DNA of 64,000 nucleotides from Phytoactinopolyspora halotolerans (GCF_010550675.1 NZ_JAAGOA010000004.1:1-64000); one strand, 5' to 3'. Shown: positions 7,414 to 16,924, counted from the first letter of the stretch. The notes: generated by a model not told the origin, from the sequence alone. Program-made: numbers and translations.

Positions 7414-10400
7414 ATGTGGGATGTCATCCGCAGCGCGCTTGTAGCGCGGCGCGGCCAGGCCCTGATCCTGCTGGCGATCGCGTGGCTGGCGGGAACGGCG
7501 CTGGCGGCCGCTCCGTGGTACGCCGTCAGCGCGCGGCAACAGGTGGGTGTGGCGACGGCGGAGCGTGCGGCCGCGCCCGAGCGCCTGGTCTCGGCGGCGT
7601 GGCGGCCGGATTCGTCGCACCAGGTCCCGGATGCGCCGGTGGAGGCGATCCGAGACCTGTTCACGCCCGCCGGGTTCACATCCGTCGTCGGTGCGAAGGC
7701 CGAGGCGGAACTGCTCCTCAGGCCCACGGAGGACGGATCGATCTCGATCACGGTGGCGTTCCGCGAAGGCGTGTGCGGTCGGCTAGTGCTGATCGGCGAG
7801 TGCGCATCGGCCCCGGATGAGGTGATGCTTCCGGCCGCGCTTGCCGACGAGGTCGATGTCGGATCAGGGGACGAGATCGCCATCGAGCACTTCGAGCGGG
7901 ACGCTTCCGGAGTGCGACCGGTGGCGGTCCCCGTCACGGTCTCCGGGGTATACGCGACCGTGGATCCACGCGACCCGTACTGGGCCGATGCGGCCCTGCT
8001 CGGTGCCGGGGAGAACCGGGAACCGGACCGTGCGACGGTGTTCGTCGCCGCACCGGCGATGAGGGACTACCAGGACGTCACGTACACCCATGACCTCACG
8101 ATCGATCCGTCGCTACTGGCGACCGCGGACGTCGACCGATTGAACTCTGATCTCGGCGCCGGTCTGGACGAACTGAGACGGCACGATTTCGAGGTCGGTG
8201 CGGCAGGTCTCTATGCGCTTCTCGAACGGGTTGATCGTGAGCGTCGGAACGTGGTCACCGGCGTGGGCGTGGGCGTGCTCCTCCTGGTGGGTCTGACCTG
8301 GTCCGCCCTCGTCGTCGTGGTACGGGAGGCCGCGTTGCAGACCCAGGCCGACGTGGGCTGGTGGCGGTTGCACGGGGCGCCCGCCGGGCGGGGATGGTTC
8401 GTGGTGCTGGTACAAGGCGTCGCGCCGCTCACGGCCGGTGCGGTCGCGGGGGTTCCGTGCGGCCTGATACTCGGGCGCGTGCTTGGCGGACGGATCGACG
8501 GGGACGACGGTCGGATGGCCACGCTACTGGCAATGGTGCTGGTGGGAGCCACCTTGGCCGGCGGGCTCTTCGCCATGGTCGCCGCACAATTGAGAACCTT
8601 GCGAATGCCGGTGCGAGACCTGTTGCATCAGGGAGCAGTCCGGCGCCGGAGGTGGCTCCGTTCGATGGCGGAGATCGTACTGATCGCGCTGGCCGCAGGG
8701 GCCGTCGGACAGGCAGTGACGGTAGGGAGCGATGCGCACGGCCTCGCTCTGCTTGCACCAGCGCTCACGTCGGCGGCGCTGGTGGTGATGGCGTCGTGGA
8801 TCATTCCGCGGGTGTTGCGCTGGCTGACTTCGCGGGCGTTGCGCGGCGGCCGGCCTGCGCTTGCTCTCGTCGCCGCGAACCTGGCCCGACTTCCCGGCAC
8901 CCGTCGCGTGTTCACACTGGCCGGAGTCGTGGTGGCCGTCCTCACCACCGCGCTCGTCGGGTACGACGTGAACGAGCGCACCGAGGCCGATCGTGCGGCT
9001 CTCGAAGCGGGCGCGGATCGGGTGGTCAGCGTGCTCGCCGACGACCCCGCACACCTGCTCTCCGCCGTGCGCATGGCCGACCCGGACGGAACGTCGGCCA
9101 TGGCGGTGGTAGAACAGCCCACGACTGGTGACATGCCGCCGGTCCTCGCGGTGGACAGCACGCGCCTCGCGGTCGTCACCGGCTGGCGCGCCGAGTACGG
9201 CGGCGCCGTCGACGAGCTGGCGGCGGTGCTCCGCCCTCAGGAACCCGACGTGACCGTGCTCCGCACGGAACGGATCAGGGTCGACGCCGCCGGCCGCAGC
9301 CCGAGCCGGACGGCTCTCTACGCCTCGGTGACGTTGCGGGAGCAGGAGAGCGGGGAACCGGTTCAAGCGGTGTTCGGCCCATTGCGTCAGACGCCGGAAA
9401 CCTACACTGCCGGGACTCCGGAGTGTGCGTCCGGGTGCCGCCTGGTCGGCGTGGAGGTGCTGGCCGATGACTCCGAACCGCCGCCGAGTGGTGCGTGGGT
9501 CGAGATCCACCGGGTTTCCGGCGGTGACCAGCAGCAGAGTTCTGCGTCGGCGTCGCCGACCGATCCGGCGCGCTGGCGCCCCGCCCTCGGCCCGCGAGAC
9601 CTGGGCCCGCTGATCAGCGCTGCCGGCCCGGCATTGCGCCTGCGGATACCGGATGCCTCCAGTGCGGCATTGTCCCGGAACGACCAGGTCTTCGTCGCCG
9701 ACGCCCCGGCGCCGCTGCCGGTTGTCACCGCGGGGTGGCACCCACCGTCGGTAGCGGAGCCGCGACTGGCTCCGTTGTCCGGGCCACCCGTGCCGGTACG
9801 GCCAGCGGCGACCGCCTCGCTGATTCCGCGGCTGGGCGAGACCGGAGCTGTGGTCGATCTGGAGTACGCGGAGCGGCAACAGCCCGCCACCGTGGGTCAA
9901 GGTGGCTTCCAGGTATGGGTGTCCTCATCGGCGCACCCGGCCATCCTGGAAGAGCTGGAGGCCGCGGGCCTGACCGTGCTCGAAGAGGAGACGCTCTCCG
10001 ACCACTTGGGCCGATTGGCGGCGTCCGGGAGCGCGGTGGGCGCCCGCTTTGCTGTCGTGGTCGGAATCATCGGTGTGGTGCTGCTGGTGGGCGTGCTGCT
10101 GGCGTACGCGATCCGCGAGCGGCCGTTCCGACGCGCCGAGTGGGCCGCGCTACGCATCCAGGGTCTCAGCGTGAAGCAGCGACGCGTCGTCGAGCACGGC
10201 GGATTGTTCGCGGCCGTCGGCGCCGCGGTTGTCGTCGGCTCGGTGGCGGGCCTGGCGGCGGCCGCGGTAGGACAGCTGCTGCGGCCCGGGTTCGTGGACG
10301 GCTGGTCGGTGCTGTCGACGTCGCCCGTCCGCCCGATCCCGGCGCTCATTGTGGCGGCGACCGCGGCAGCCGTGCTGGGGGCCGCGGCGTGGTCGGTGGA

Positions 10401-10485
10401 CGTCGCGCTGGTGCGTAGGACACGTGCCGGTTCGGTCGGCGGGCCCGCGTCGCCCGGTGCGGCGACACCGTGGGAGGCGGCGTGA
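7414..10485 (+). CDS. Large FtsX-like ABC permease 1
   Basis: A 1023-residue permease with one N-terminal membrane helix (about residues 17-36), then a ~240-residue extracytoplasmic domain. A block of FtsX-type helices begins at about residue 279 (VVTGVGVGVLLLVGLTWSALVVVV). A second large extracytoplasmic domain follows, and a C-terminal helix bundle begins near residue 875 (FAVVVGIIGVVLLVGVLLAYAI). This two-bundle plan is typical of the ~1000-residue actinobacterial FtsX-like permeases. It overlaps the next permease by 4 bp (GTGA). The gene pair and the flanking ATPases suggest one heteromeric transporter. Confidence 0.9.
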   Translation: MWDVIRSALVARRGQALILLAIAWLAGTALAAAPWYAVSARQQVGVATAERAAAPERLVSAAWRPDSSHQVPDAPVEAIRDLFTPAGFTSVVGAKAEAELLLRPTEDGSISITVAFREGVCGRLVLIGECASAPDEVMLPAALADEVDVGSGDEIAIEHFERDASGVRPVAVPVTVSGVYATVDPRDPYWADAALLGAGENREPDRATVFVAAPAMRDYQDVTYTHDLTIDPSLLATADVDRLNSDLGAGLDELRRHDFEVGAAGLYALLERVDRERRNVVTGVGVGVLLLVGLTWSALVVVVREAALQTQADVGWWRLHGAPAGRGWFVVLVQGVAPLTAGAVAGVPCGLILGRVLGGRIDGDDGRMATLLAMVLVGATLAGGLFAMVAAQLRTLRMPVRDLLHQGAVRRRRWLRSMAEIVLIALAAGAVGQAVTVGSDAHGLALLAPALTSAALVVMASWIIPRVLRWLTSRALRGGRPALALVAANLARLPGTRRVFTLAGVVVAVLTTALVGYDVNERTEADRAALEAGADRVVSVLADDPAHLLSAVRMADPDGTSAMAVVEQPTTGDMPPVLAVDSTRLAVVTGWRAEYGGAVDELAAVLRPQEPDVTVLRTERIRVDAAGRSPSRTALYASVTLREQESGEPVQAVFGPLRQTPETYTAGTPECASGCRLVGVEVLADDSEPPPSGAWVEIHRVSGGDQQQSSASASPTDPARWRPALGPRDLGPLISAAGPALRLRIPDASSAALSRNDQVFVADAPAPLPVVTAGWHPPSVAEPRLAPLSGPPVPVRPAATASLIPRLGETGAVVDLEYAERQQPATVGQGGFQVWVSSSAHPAILEELEAAGLTVLEEETLSDHLGRLAASGSAVGARFAVVVGIIGVVLLVGVLLAYAIRERPFRRAEWAALRIQGLSVKQRRVVEHGGLFAAVGAAVVVGSVAGLAAAAVGQLLRPGFVDGWSVLSTSPVRPIPALIVAATAAAVLGAAAWSVDVALVRRTRAGSVGGPASPGAATPWEAA

Positions 10486-13400
10486 TCCCGATTGTCGTGG
10501 TGCAGATCGCCGCCCGGTGGGGACAAGCCGCGGCACTGTTGATCCTCTCCGCCGCAGCGACGGCGTCGGCGGTCGCGGTTCCGCTGTTCGCGGCCGCCGT
10601 CGACCAGGCGAGCACCGCAGCCGAGGTCGCCGAATCCCCCCGATCGGAGTTGCTGGTTTCCCTGCCCGCACTCCGAGCCGGGGCCGGGCAACCGGCAGGG
10701 GACGACGACGCCGTGCCGACCGGCCCAGCGGCCGAACCGGAAGACCTTGCCGCCATGGACCAGGCTCGCGCTGAACTGATGGCATTGGCGCCCGTGACGA
10801 CGGTGGAGATCCGTGTACAGCGCTCGGCTTCGGAGGCGCCGGTGGTGCAGCGGCTGCTCGCGCGGGATGGGTTCTGCGTGCACACGGTGTTCGTCCAAGG
10901 CCGGTGCCCGGTCGGCAACCGGGAAGTGGCGGTGCCCGCTGGTCTGGTGGACGAGGCGGGCGTGGCCGCGGGCGACACGGTGTCGTTCGTGCCCGTCATT
11001 CAGAACGACTCCGGCGGCTGGGAGCCGGACGGGCCACCCGCATCGTTCGCTGTGGTGGGGGTGGTCGAGCCGGCGGACCCATCCGATCCGTACTGGTACC
11101 CGCAGGAGCCGTTCGGCGGCGAGGTGTACCCGGCCGCGTTTCTGACCAACCGGAACGCGTTGCAGACGTTGCCGCACGGACACTCTACGTATCACGTGGA
11201 CGCGATTCTGCCGCCGGACGCGCTCACTCCGGACGCGGTGCCCGCATTGCGTGCGCAGCTCGCGGCCGCACAGCGACGATTGGCGGAAGTCCGGGGTGAT
11301 ACGGCCGAACTGTCTACCGGACTGCCGCAGCTGCTGGAGCGCGTGGCCACGCATCGCGACGACGCCCGCGCGTTGCTGCCGGTCGCAGCCACACCACTGG
11401 TGGTCGTGACGTACCTGGTGCTGTACCTCGCGGTCCGGCAAGGTCTCGCCGGCCGGCGTCCGGAGCTTGCGGCGGTGGCGCTCCGCAGCCCTCCACGCGG
11501 TATTCGAGCCGTCGTGTTCGCCGCGGAGAGTCTGCTCCCGATCGTGGCCGGCATCGCCGTGGGCGTGGTGGCCGCGCCGACGCTGATCGATCTGGTCTCG
11601 CCGGCCGGATCGGCACGCGCGGCGCTCGGTATCCAGGAGCTGATCACCGGCGGCGTGGCGGGCGTGGGCGCGTTGCTGGTGGTGCTGGTGGCTCTGCGTC
11701 GCGAGTTGTCCGCATCGGTGGTGCAGCTGTTACGCCGGCTTCCACGGTCTGGGCGGGCGGTGGTGGCGACCGGTGAGGCGCTTGTCGTCGGGCTCGCGGC
11801 GGCGGTGGCGGCCGATCTGGTGATGTCCGACGGCGAACTGACGGGTGTCATGGTCGCCGCCCCGGCGATCGTGATGCTCGCGACCGCGCTCCTGGTTACC
11901 CGTGCCGCCCGGGTCATCCTCCGGGCGGCCGGCCGCCGGGCCAAGCGGCGTGGACGACTCGGTCCGGGCGTGGCGGCGCTCTATCTGGTCCGCCGCCCGG
12001 GCACGATAGTGGTGATGGTGGTGCTGGCCGTTTCGGCCGGCACTCTAGGTTATGCCGCCGCGAGCGTGGACGTGGCGGCACAAGGCCGAGCGGACGAGGT
12101 GCGCCGGGAGCTGGGCAGCGCCCGGGTACTGGATATTGAGCGTGCCGGTCGGACCGAACTGCTCACCGCTGTGCGGGAGGCGGATCCGACCGGCAAGTAC
12201 GCCATGGCGGCCGTTGTCGCACCGGCGGCTGCGGGTGATCCTCCCATGCTGGCGGTGGACAGTACCCGGCTGGGCGAGGTGGCCCTCTGGTCCGATGAGT
12301 ACGGCGAACTCGACGCGGACGAGGTCGCGCGGCTTCTGCGGCCGCCGCCACCGCGAGAACCGCTGACCGTCCTGGACGGAGAACTGACCGCCGAGTTCAC
12401 CCCCGGGCCGTACACCGACGACGGCGCAGTCACAGCCGCGCTGCTGCTGGTGCCGCCGGCCGGGGACGCCGTGGTGGCCGGGTTCGAGCCGATCACGGCC
12501 GGCCGGCAGCGTTACCAGGTCGCCGTGGACGGCTGCGCGGCGGGCTGCCGCCTGGGTGGGCTCGTCTTCATCCGGGTCGTGGCGGCGGACGTGGTACTGC
12601 ACGACGTGACGCTGCACTCGCTGCATCAGGCCGGGCGGCCGGTCATCCCGGATGATCGCCTGGTAGCCGAGGCGTGGCATGGCTCCGAGGAGAGCGAGCA
12701 ATTCACGCAGCCGGTCACCGCAGAGACAACGGCGGACGGGCTGCGGGTCAGCATCCGCGGCGAACAGCCCGAGGACGGATACGTGCTGCGCCCGCTTGAC
12801 GTGCCGTATCCGCTGCCCGCGGTGGCAACCGCGGATATCGCCGACGCGGCGGGGGCCGCGGGCCGGGTCGGCTCGCTGGACGTCCGACCGGCCGCGGAGC
12901 CCGGTGCCGACGGCATGGTCGTTCCAGGGATCGATGGTCGTGCCGTCCGCATCGACGTGCGGTCGACGGTGGCCGCGTTACCCGGCATCGGTGTCCGGGG
13001 AACGTTGATCGATCTTGAGTACGCCATCCGAAGCGCATCCTGGCCCGGGCCGGCGACCGCACCGCAGGTATGGCTGACCGCCGATGCGCCGGCCGAGGTG
13101 CTCGACCGGCTGCGTGAGACGGGCCTCGCGATTGACGACGTACGCACGCTCGAGGGAGTGCGGTCCGTCGCGGAGTCCACCGGGTCCGCGCTGGCGTTGC
13201 GGTTCCACCTGCTCGCTACGGGCGTGGTCGTCCTGGTTGCCCTAGGTGCGCTGGCATCGGTGGTGGCCGTCGACCGTCGCACGTGGCGGCCGGGTCTGCG
13301 CTCGCTGCGCGTCCAGGGCGCCTCCCGCCGAACCGCGACCTCGATGGCGTGCTGGCTGTACGGCACCATCGTCGCGACCAGCGTCGTCGCTGGTCTGGTG

Positions 13401-13634
13401 GCCGCCGGAGTGGCGTGGCTCGTTACCGGGGCCCGGTTGCCGCTGGGCGTCGATGAGGCCTTGCTCGCGGCCTGGCCGGAATGGTATCGCGTGGCGGAGC
13501 CGCTCGCTTGGTTGACGTTGGTGCTCCTGGTCGCGGCGGCCACCGGAGCGTGGACCGTCGCGGGTGAGCGCCCACGGGGCCGGCCGGGCTCCCGCCGCGG
13601 CACCGAGGGCGAACTACAGGAGGTGGAATCCTGA
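10482..13634 (+). CDS. Large FtsX-like ABC permease 2
   Basis: A 1050-residue paralogue of the preceding permease, sharing its plan: an N-terminal helix, an extracytoplasmic domain, a middle FtsX-type helix bundle, a second large external domain and C-terminal helices (from about VVVLVALGALASVVAV). Both permeases carry matching pieces such as AVDSTRL and a YAxR/LIDLEYA-type stretch, so they probably arose by duplication. The GTG at 10482 is preferred over the GTG at 10470 because it has GGGAGG just upstream and overlaps the previous stop as GTGA. The stop overlaps the next ATG (TGATG). Confidence 0.9.
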   Translation: MIPIVVVQIAARWGQAAALLILSAAATASAVAVPLFAAAVDQASTAAEVAESPRSELLVSLPALRAGAGQPAGDDDAVPTGPAAEPEDLAAMDQARAELMALAPVTTVEIRVQRSASEAPVVQRLLARDGFCVHTVFVQGRCPVGNREVAVPAGLVDEAGVAAGDTVSFVPVIQNDSGGWEPDGPPASFAVVGVVEPADPSDPYWYPQEPFGGEVYPAAFLTNRNALQTLPHGHSTYHVDAILPPDALTPDAVPALRAQLAAAQRRLAEVRGDTAELSTGLPQLLERVATHRDDARALLPVAATPLVVVTYLVLYLAVRQGLAGRRPELAAVALRSPPRGIRAVVFAAESLLPIVAGIAVGVVAAPTLIDLVSPAGSARAALGIQELITGGVAGVGALLVVLVALRRELSASVVQLLRRLPRSGRAVVATGEALVVGLAAAVAADLVMSDGELTGVMVAAPAIVMLATALLVTRAARVILRAAGRRAKRRGRLGPGVAALYLVRRPGTIVVMVVLAVSAGTLGYAAASVDVAAQGRADEVRRELGSARVLDIERAGRTELLTAVREADPTGKYAMAAVVAPAAAGDPPMLAVDSTRLGEVALWSDEYGELDADEVARLLRPPPPREPLTVLDGELTAEFTPGPYTDDGAVTAALLLVPPAGDAVVAGFEPITAGRQRYQVAVDGCAAGCRLGGLVFIRVVAADVVLHDVTLHSLHQAGRPVIPDDRLVAEAWHGSEESEQFTQPVTAETTADGLRVSIRGEQPEDGYVLRPLDVPYPLPAVATADIADAAGAAGRVGSLDVRPAAEPGADGMVVPGIDGRAVRIDVRSTVAALPGIGVRGTLIDLEYAIRSASWPGPATAPQVWLTADAPAEVLDRLRETGLAIDDVRTLEGVRSVAESTGSALALRFHLLATGVVVLVALGALASVVAVDRRTWRPGLRSLRVQGASRRTATSMACWLYGTIVATSVVAGLVAAGVAWLVTGARLPLGVDEALLAAWPEWYRVAEPLAWLTLVLLVAAATGAWTVAGERPRGRPGSRRGTEGELQEVES

Positions 13635-14494
13635 TGGGTCTGGCAGCTGTGTGTGCGCGCGTACTGCACGTCTACGAAATCGAAGGCTCCCGGGTCATGG
13701 CGCTCTCCGGCGTTGACCTGACGATCCACAGCGGCGAGATGGTTGCTCTGGTCGGCCCGTCCGGATCGGGCAAGTCGACGTTGATCGCCCTGCTGGCCGG
13801 CCTGATGCGGCCGTCTGCCGGCAGGATCACGGTCGGCGCGTACGACATCGGACGGCTCAGCGACGCCGAGTTGAGCCGGCTGCGCGGCACGGAGATCGGG
13901 GTGGTGCTGCAGGGCTCCGCCCGGAACCTGCTGCCGTACGTGAGCCTGTACCGCAACGTCTGGCTCGCGCAGCGGCGGGCGGCCGCTACTCAAGGGATCG
14001 AGCTGTACGACCCGGAGGAAATCCTCGACCTGGTGGGACTGCACGGTTTGGGCCGGGCCAAGCCCGGCCGGCTCACCGCAGGACAGCGGCAGCGCGCGGC
14101 GCTGGCGGTGGGAATCGCCGCCAGCCCAGGGCTCCTCCTCGTCGACGAGCCCACCAGTCAGCTCGACGCAGCGGGCCGGGCCGACGTGCTTGCCGCGCTC
14201 CGGGCGGTGAACACCAAACGGGACACGACGATCGTCGCGGTCACTCACGACGTGGACTTCGGCAGCGAGCTCGGGCGGGTCGTGACGATCCGTGACGGGC
14301 GGGTGGGGGCGGAGGGCCGCGATGGGCAAGACTTTGCCGTGCTCGCGGCCGACGGCACGGTGCAGCTGCCGCCGGAGGTGGTGGAAGGGCTGGGTCCTGG
14401 TGCCCTTTTCCTGGTCGATCATGACAAATTCACCGTCCGGCTGCGGCCGGAATCCGGCGAAGAACCGGATGATGACGACCAGGAGGAGAGTTAG
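13634..14494 (+). CDS. ABC transporter ATPase with AbrB-like C-terminal tail
   Basis: A 286-residue ATPase that starts in a TGATG overlap with the second permease and has AGGAGGTGGA upstream. Walker A is GPSGSGKST, the Q-loop region is VVLQGSARN, the signature is degenerate (LTAGQRQR instead of LSGGQ), Walker B is LLLVDEPTSQLD and the H-loop is VTHD. Unlike a LolD-type ATPase (~230 residues) it continues for another ~55 residues. That tail reads like a swapped-hairpin AbrB/SpoVT fold (DGTVQLPPEVVEGLGPGALF, then a strand ending VRLRPE) and finishes in an acidic stretch. The ATPase role is certain. The tail's function, perhaps dimerisation or regulation, is inference. Confidence 0.92.
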   Translation: MGLAAVCARVLHVYEIEGSRVMALSGVDLTIHSGEMVALVGPSGSGKSTLIALLAGLMRPSAGRITVGAYDIGRLSDAELSRLRGTEIGVVLQGSARNLLPYVSLYRNVWLAQRRAAATQGIELYDPEEILDLVGLHGLGRAKPGRLTAGQRQRAALAVGIAASPGLLLVDEPTSQLDAAGRADVLAALRAVNTKRDTTIVAVTHDVDFGSELGRVVTIRDGRVGAEGRDGQDFAVLAADGTVQLPPEVVEGLGPGALFLVDHDKFTVRLRPESGEEPDDDDQEES

Positions 14495-14858
14495 TGTCGA
14501 CGTATTCACCGTACAACTCTTCGCACGTCGGATATTCCGGAGTTCTCGCGTGCTCGCAATGCCGATATGCTTTCACGGCGCGACCGCCTCCGGGCACAGA
14601 TCGGCGTGCGGCGAATAGATAACGGGCCGAGCGGGTATTCGCCGCGCGCGTGCCCGGTTCATTGACAGTTTCCGGCGGTCGAGGATGCGTATTGGAACAG
14701 GCGCCGTGGTATGGCGCAAAACGGCCGTCGGGTGCTGACTCAGAACTCTACAACTCCACTTGGAGTATGGCGAGAGGTGTCGGTAGCGTGTGCTTTCAGC
14801 TGCACTTCGTGAGCCTGTGTGGGTACGGGCTCTCCAATTGAGCAAGGGGGATCATGGC
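14495..14858. promoter_or_regulatory. Regulatory region upstream of StrR-family gene
   Basis: 364 bp without a gene. It contains a -35-like TTGACA at 14663-14668; a -10 partner is not clear. It also contains the palindrome ACTCCA-CT-TGGAGT at 14753-14766, about 93 bp before the GTG start of the StrR-type gene. The palindrome could be an operator for that gene, but the StrR consensus half-site (GTTCxACTG) was not found here. Confidence 0.45.
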
Positions 14859-15854
14859 GTGGGCGGAGCCGATGGTCGTGCGGCAGCGGCGTGGAACGTG
14901 ATCGATTCGGCGGATGAGGTGATAGCGGCTCGTCAACACGAGGTGCCGCTCAGCGCCCTGCTGCCGGCGGATTCTCCGCGGGTGAGCGGGGTGAACGAAG
15001 AACATGCGCGTGCGCTCGCGCAGACCGAGGACGCATTGCCGCCTATCGTGGTGCACGCGCCGTCGATGCGTGTGGTGGACGGCATGCACCGGCTGCGGGC
15101 CGCGCAGCTGAGGGGCGAGCACACGGTGCGAGTCCGGCTGTTCCACGGAGACGAGTCGGCCGCATTCGTCCTCGCCGTCCGCGCCAACATCGCACATGGG
15201 CTGCCGCTGTCACTCGCCGACCGGGAAGCCGCGGCCAGACGCATCGTGGAACTCTTCCCGGACTGGTCGAATCGAGCGATAGCCAAGGTGAGCGGGCTCT
15301 CCGACAAGACCGTGGGAAACCTGCGGGAGCGTTCATCTGCGGAAGATCCGCGGTTGAACAGACGTCGTGGCCGGGATGGGCGATCGCGTCCGGTCGACGC
15401 GTCCGAGGCGCGCCGGCTGGCTGGCGAACTGCTCGAACGCGACCCCGGTCGTTCGCTGCGGTCGGTGGCACACGCGGTGGGTCTCTCCCCGGCCACGGTG
15501 ATCGATGTCCGGGACAAGCTGCGCCAGGGTGAGGATCCGGCCGCTGCCGGCCGGACGCGGGCCGTAGCACGTCCCCGGCCCCGCGCCGCGACGTCGGGCA
15601 TGCGGACATCGGAGACCACCCGGTTGCATACATTGGAGAACCTGCGGCGGGACCCATCGCTGCGGATGAACGACGCCGGCCGTGATCTCCTGCGCTGGTT
15701 GGAGGTGCACGCGAAGTTGCCGGCCAAACACGAGACCCTGGTGCGGTCTGTGCCGCCGCATTGTGCTGAGACACTCTCCGTGCTCGCCCGGGACTGCTCG
15801 GCGTGGTGGAGCAGATTCGCGCAACAGTTGGAGCTCAACCGTCCCGACGGCTGA
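14859..15854 (+). CDS. StrR-family (ParB-like) pathway-specific transcriptional activator
   Basis: A 331-residue DNA-binding protein. The N-terminal ParB-like part has the StrR hallmarks SALLPADSPR, LPPIVVHAPSMRVVDGMHRL, FVLAVRANIAHGLPLSLADR and then a helix-turn-helix WSNRAIAKVSGLSDKTVGNL. A second possible helix-turn-helix is RSLRSVAHAVGLSPATVIDV. StrR, NovG and Tei15* of this family activate streptomycin, novobiocin and teicoplanin genes. The GTG at 14859 is chosen because AAGGGGG lies eight bases upstream and the protein then begins like StrR. Longer upstream frames lack such a site. It is the only regulator in the cluster and sits at its left border, so it most likely switches the cluster on. 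Confidence 0.92.
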   Translation: MGGADGRAAAAWNVIDSADEVIAARQHEVPLSALLPADSPRVSGVNEEHARALAQTEDALPPIVVHAPSMRVVDGMHRLRAAQLRGEHTVRVRLFHGDESAAFVLAVRANIAHGLPLSLADREAAARRIVELFPDWSNRAIAKVSGLSDKTVGNLRERSSAEDPRLNRRRGRDGRSRPVDASEARRLAGELLERDPGRSLRSVAHAVGLSPATVIDVRDKLRQGEDPAAAGRTRAVARPRPRAATSGMRTSETTRLHTLENLRRDPSLRMNDAGRDLLRWLEVHAKLPAKHETLVRSVPPHCAETLSVLARDCSAWWSRFAQQLELNRPDG

Positions 15855-15889
15855 CCGCGCAAGGCCTGCGGCGAAGGCATCGTTACCGG

Positions 15890-16861
15890 TCAACGTGGCA
15901 TGAGTGGGTTCGTCGTCGGGTTCGTCATCGGATTCGGCCGTGGCAGCCGCCCACCGGAGGCCCGACGCAGAGCGGGATATGTGGTCAGCAGCCGACCTTC
16001 GCACCAGTGCTGGACCGTCGCGGTGTGGCCGGACGCCACCGGGATCAGGCGATTCAGCATGGAGCCGCAGCAGAAACGCTGGTATTCAGGGGAGAAGAAG
16101 GTGGCGGCGAGAGCCGCCATCGACGGATCGAGGGGCTTCCATCGGCCGTCCGCGTCCCGCGCCTCGACCCACTCGTGTGCCAGCCCGACCAGACCGCCCC
16201 AGAGGAAACCACAGCGGGTGCGTGCCGTGACACCACGGCTGTTGAGGTCCTCGGCGAGGACGGCGGAGAGACCTGTGCAGTTGCCGACCCGGCGAGCCCG
16301 GGTCGCGGCGGTGTCCGCGGCCAAGCCCGGGTGTGTGTAGTGGAACCGGTAGCTCGCCAGCGTATGGCGCCACGCGTGGAGGATCGGCTGGAGACGGATG
16401 CGGCTATGCATCCCCTGCCGACGCGTGGTCGCGGCCCAGCGGACGCGACCGGGCAGGTATGAGGGGTCGGACCAGCTGGTGCCGACCAGCCGGGGACGTC
16501 GCCAGTCGTGGCTGGTACACGCCGGCCCGCGTGGGCAGCCGGCCTCGAGAGCGAGCCGGTATTCCACCGCATCGAGCCAGTCCGTACTCGCCAGCAGGTG
16601 ACCGAGGTATCTCAGCTCTCGTTCCGGTGTACTCCGGCCGGAGCCGGAATTCAGCCCGATGTTCCACACGTCGAATGCATCGAACCGTGTCCGATCTGCG
16701 CCGTAAACGTGGCCCAGGTCCCGGATATCCGCCGGGCTGCAGGAGAGAATCTCACGCGCCTTTTCCGGTCCGATGGGGCAGAAATACTCGCGTGGCGTTC
16801 TGACGACTCGGTCCAGGATCGGTGGCCAATTCATGCGGCAGAGCATATTGCCACCGAACAA
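15890..16861 (-). CDS. Transglutaminase-like superfamily protein of the biosynthetic cluster
   Basis: A 323-residue soluble protein. The C-terminal half has the transglutaminase-like triad in the right order: Cys195 in VGNCTGLSAVLAEDLNSRGV, His229 in AHEWVEA and Asp245 in PLDPSM. The N-terminal 150 residues match nothing I recognise. No signal peptide is visible, so it acts in the cytoplasm. In andrimid biosynthesis a transglutaminase homologue (AdmF) joins a carrier-bound beta-phenylalanine to an acyl chain. Here the gene lies in a cluster with a MIO enzyme and free carrier proteins, so amide formation is an attractive but unproven role. Proteolysis is the alternative. It is transcribed divergently from the first ligase gene. 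An ATG at codon 6 or 10 is an alternative start. Confidence 0.78.
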   Translation of the reverse strand: MFGGNMLCRMNWPPILDRVVRTPREYFCPIGPEKAREILSCSPADIRDLGHVYGADRTRFDAFDVWNIGLNSGSGRSTPERELRYLGHLLASTDWLDAVEYRLALEAGCPRGPACTSHDWRRPRLVGTSWSDPSYLPGRVRWAATTRRQGMHSRIRLQPILHAWRHTLASYRFHYTHPGLAADTAATRARRVGNCTGLSAVLAEDLNSRGVTARTRCGFLWGGLVGLAHEWVEARDADGRWKPLDPSMAALAATFFSPEYQRFCCGSMLNRLIPVASGHTATVQHWCEGRLLTTYPALRRASGGRLPRPNPMTNPTTNPLMPR

Positions 16862-16895
16862 TCACGCCGAGATATTCAGAGTGTGTCAGGTGCAA

Positions 16896-16924
16896 TTGAA
16901 CCTCACCGTGCCTGGCGTTACGCT
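16896..16924 (+). promoter_or_regulatory. Candidate sigma-70-type promoter for the main biosynthetic operon
   Basis: TTGAAC (16896-16901) and TACGCT (16919-16924) are separated by exactly 17 bp, upstream of the first AMP-ligase gene and in the divergent gap with the transglutaminase-like gene. Its position makes it a good candidate for driving the rightward operon that begins at 16992. Confidence 0.5.

Noticed and set aside
12626-14509. 627-codon minus-strand frame opposite the second permease and second ATPase
   Set aside because: Contains long Ser/Thr/Arg/Ala low-complexity runs and no recognisable motif; shadow frame.
16875-16901. TTCA ... TTGAAC spaced like a StrR binding site
   Set aside because: Half-site spacing is one base short and the inner CTG/CAG positions do not match. 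The right half is better explained as the -35 element TTGAAC.
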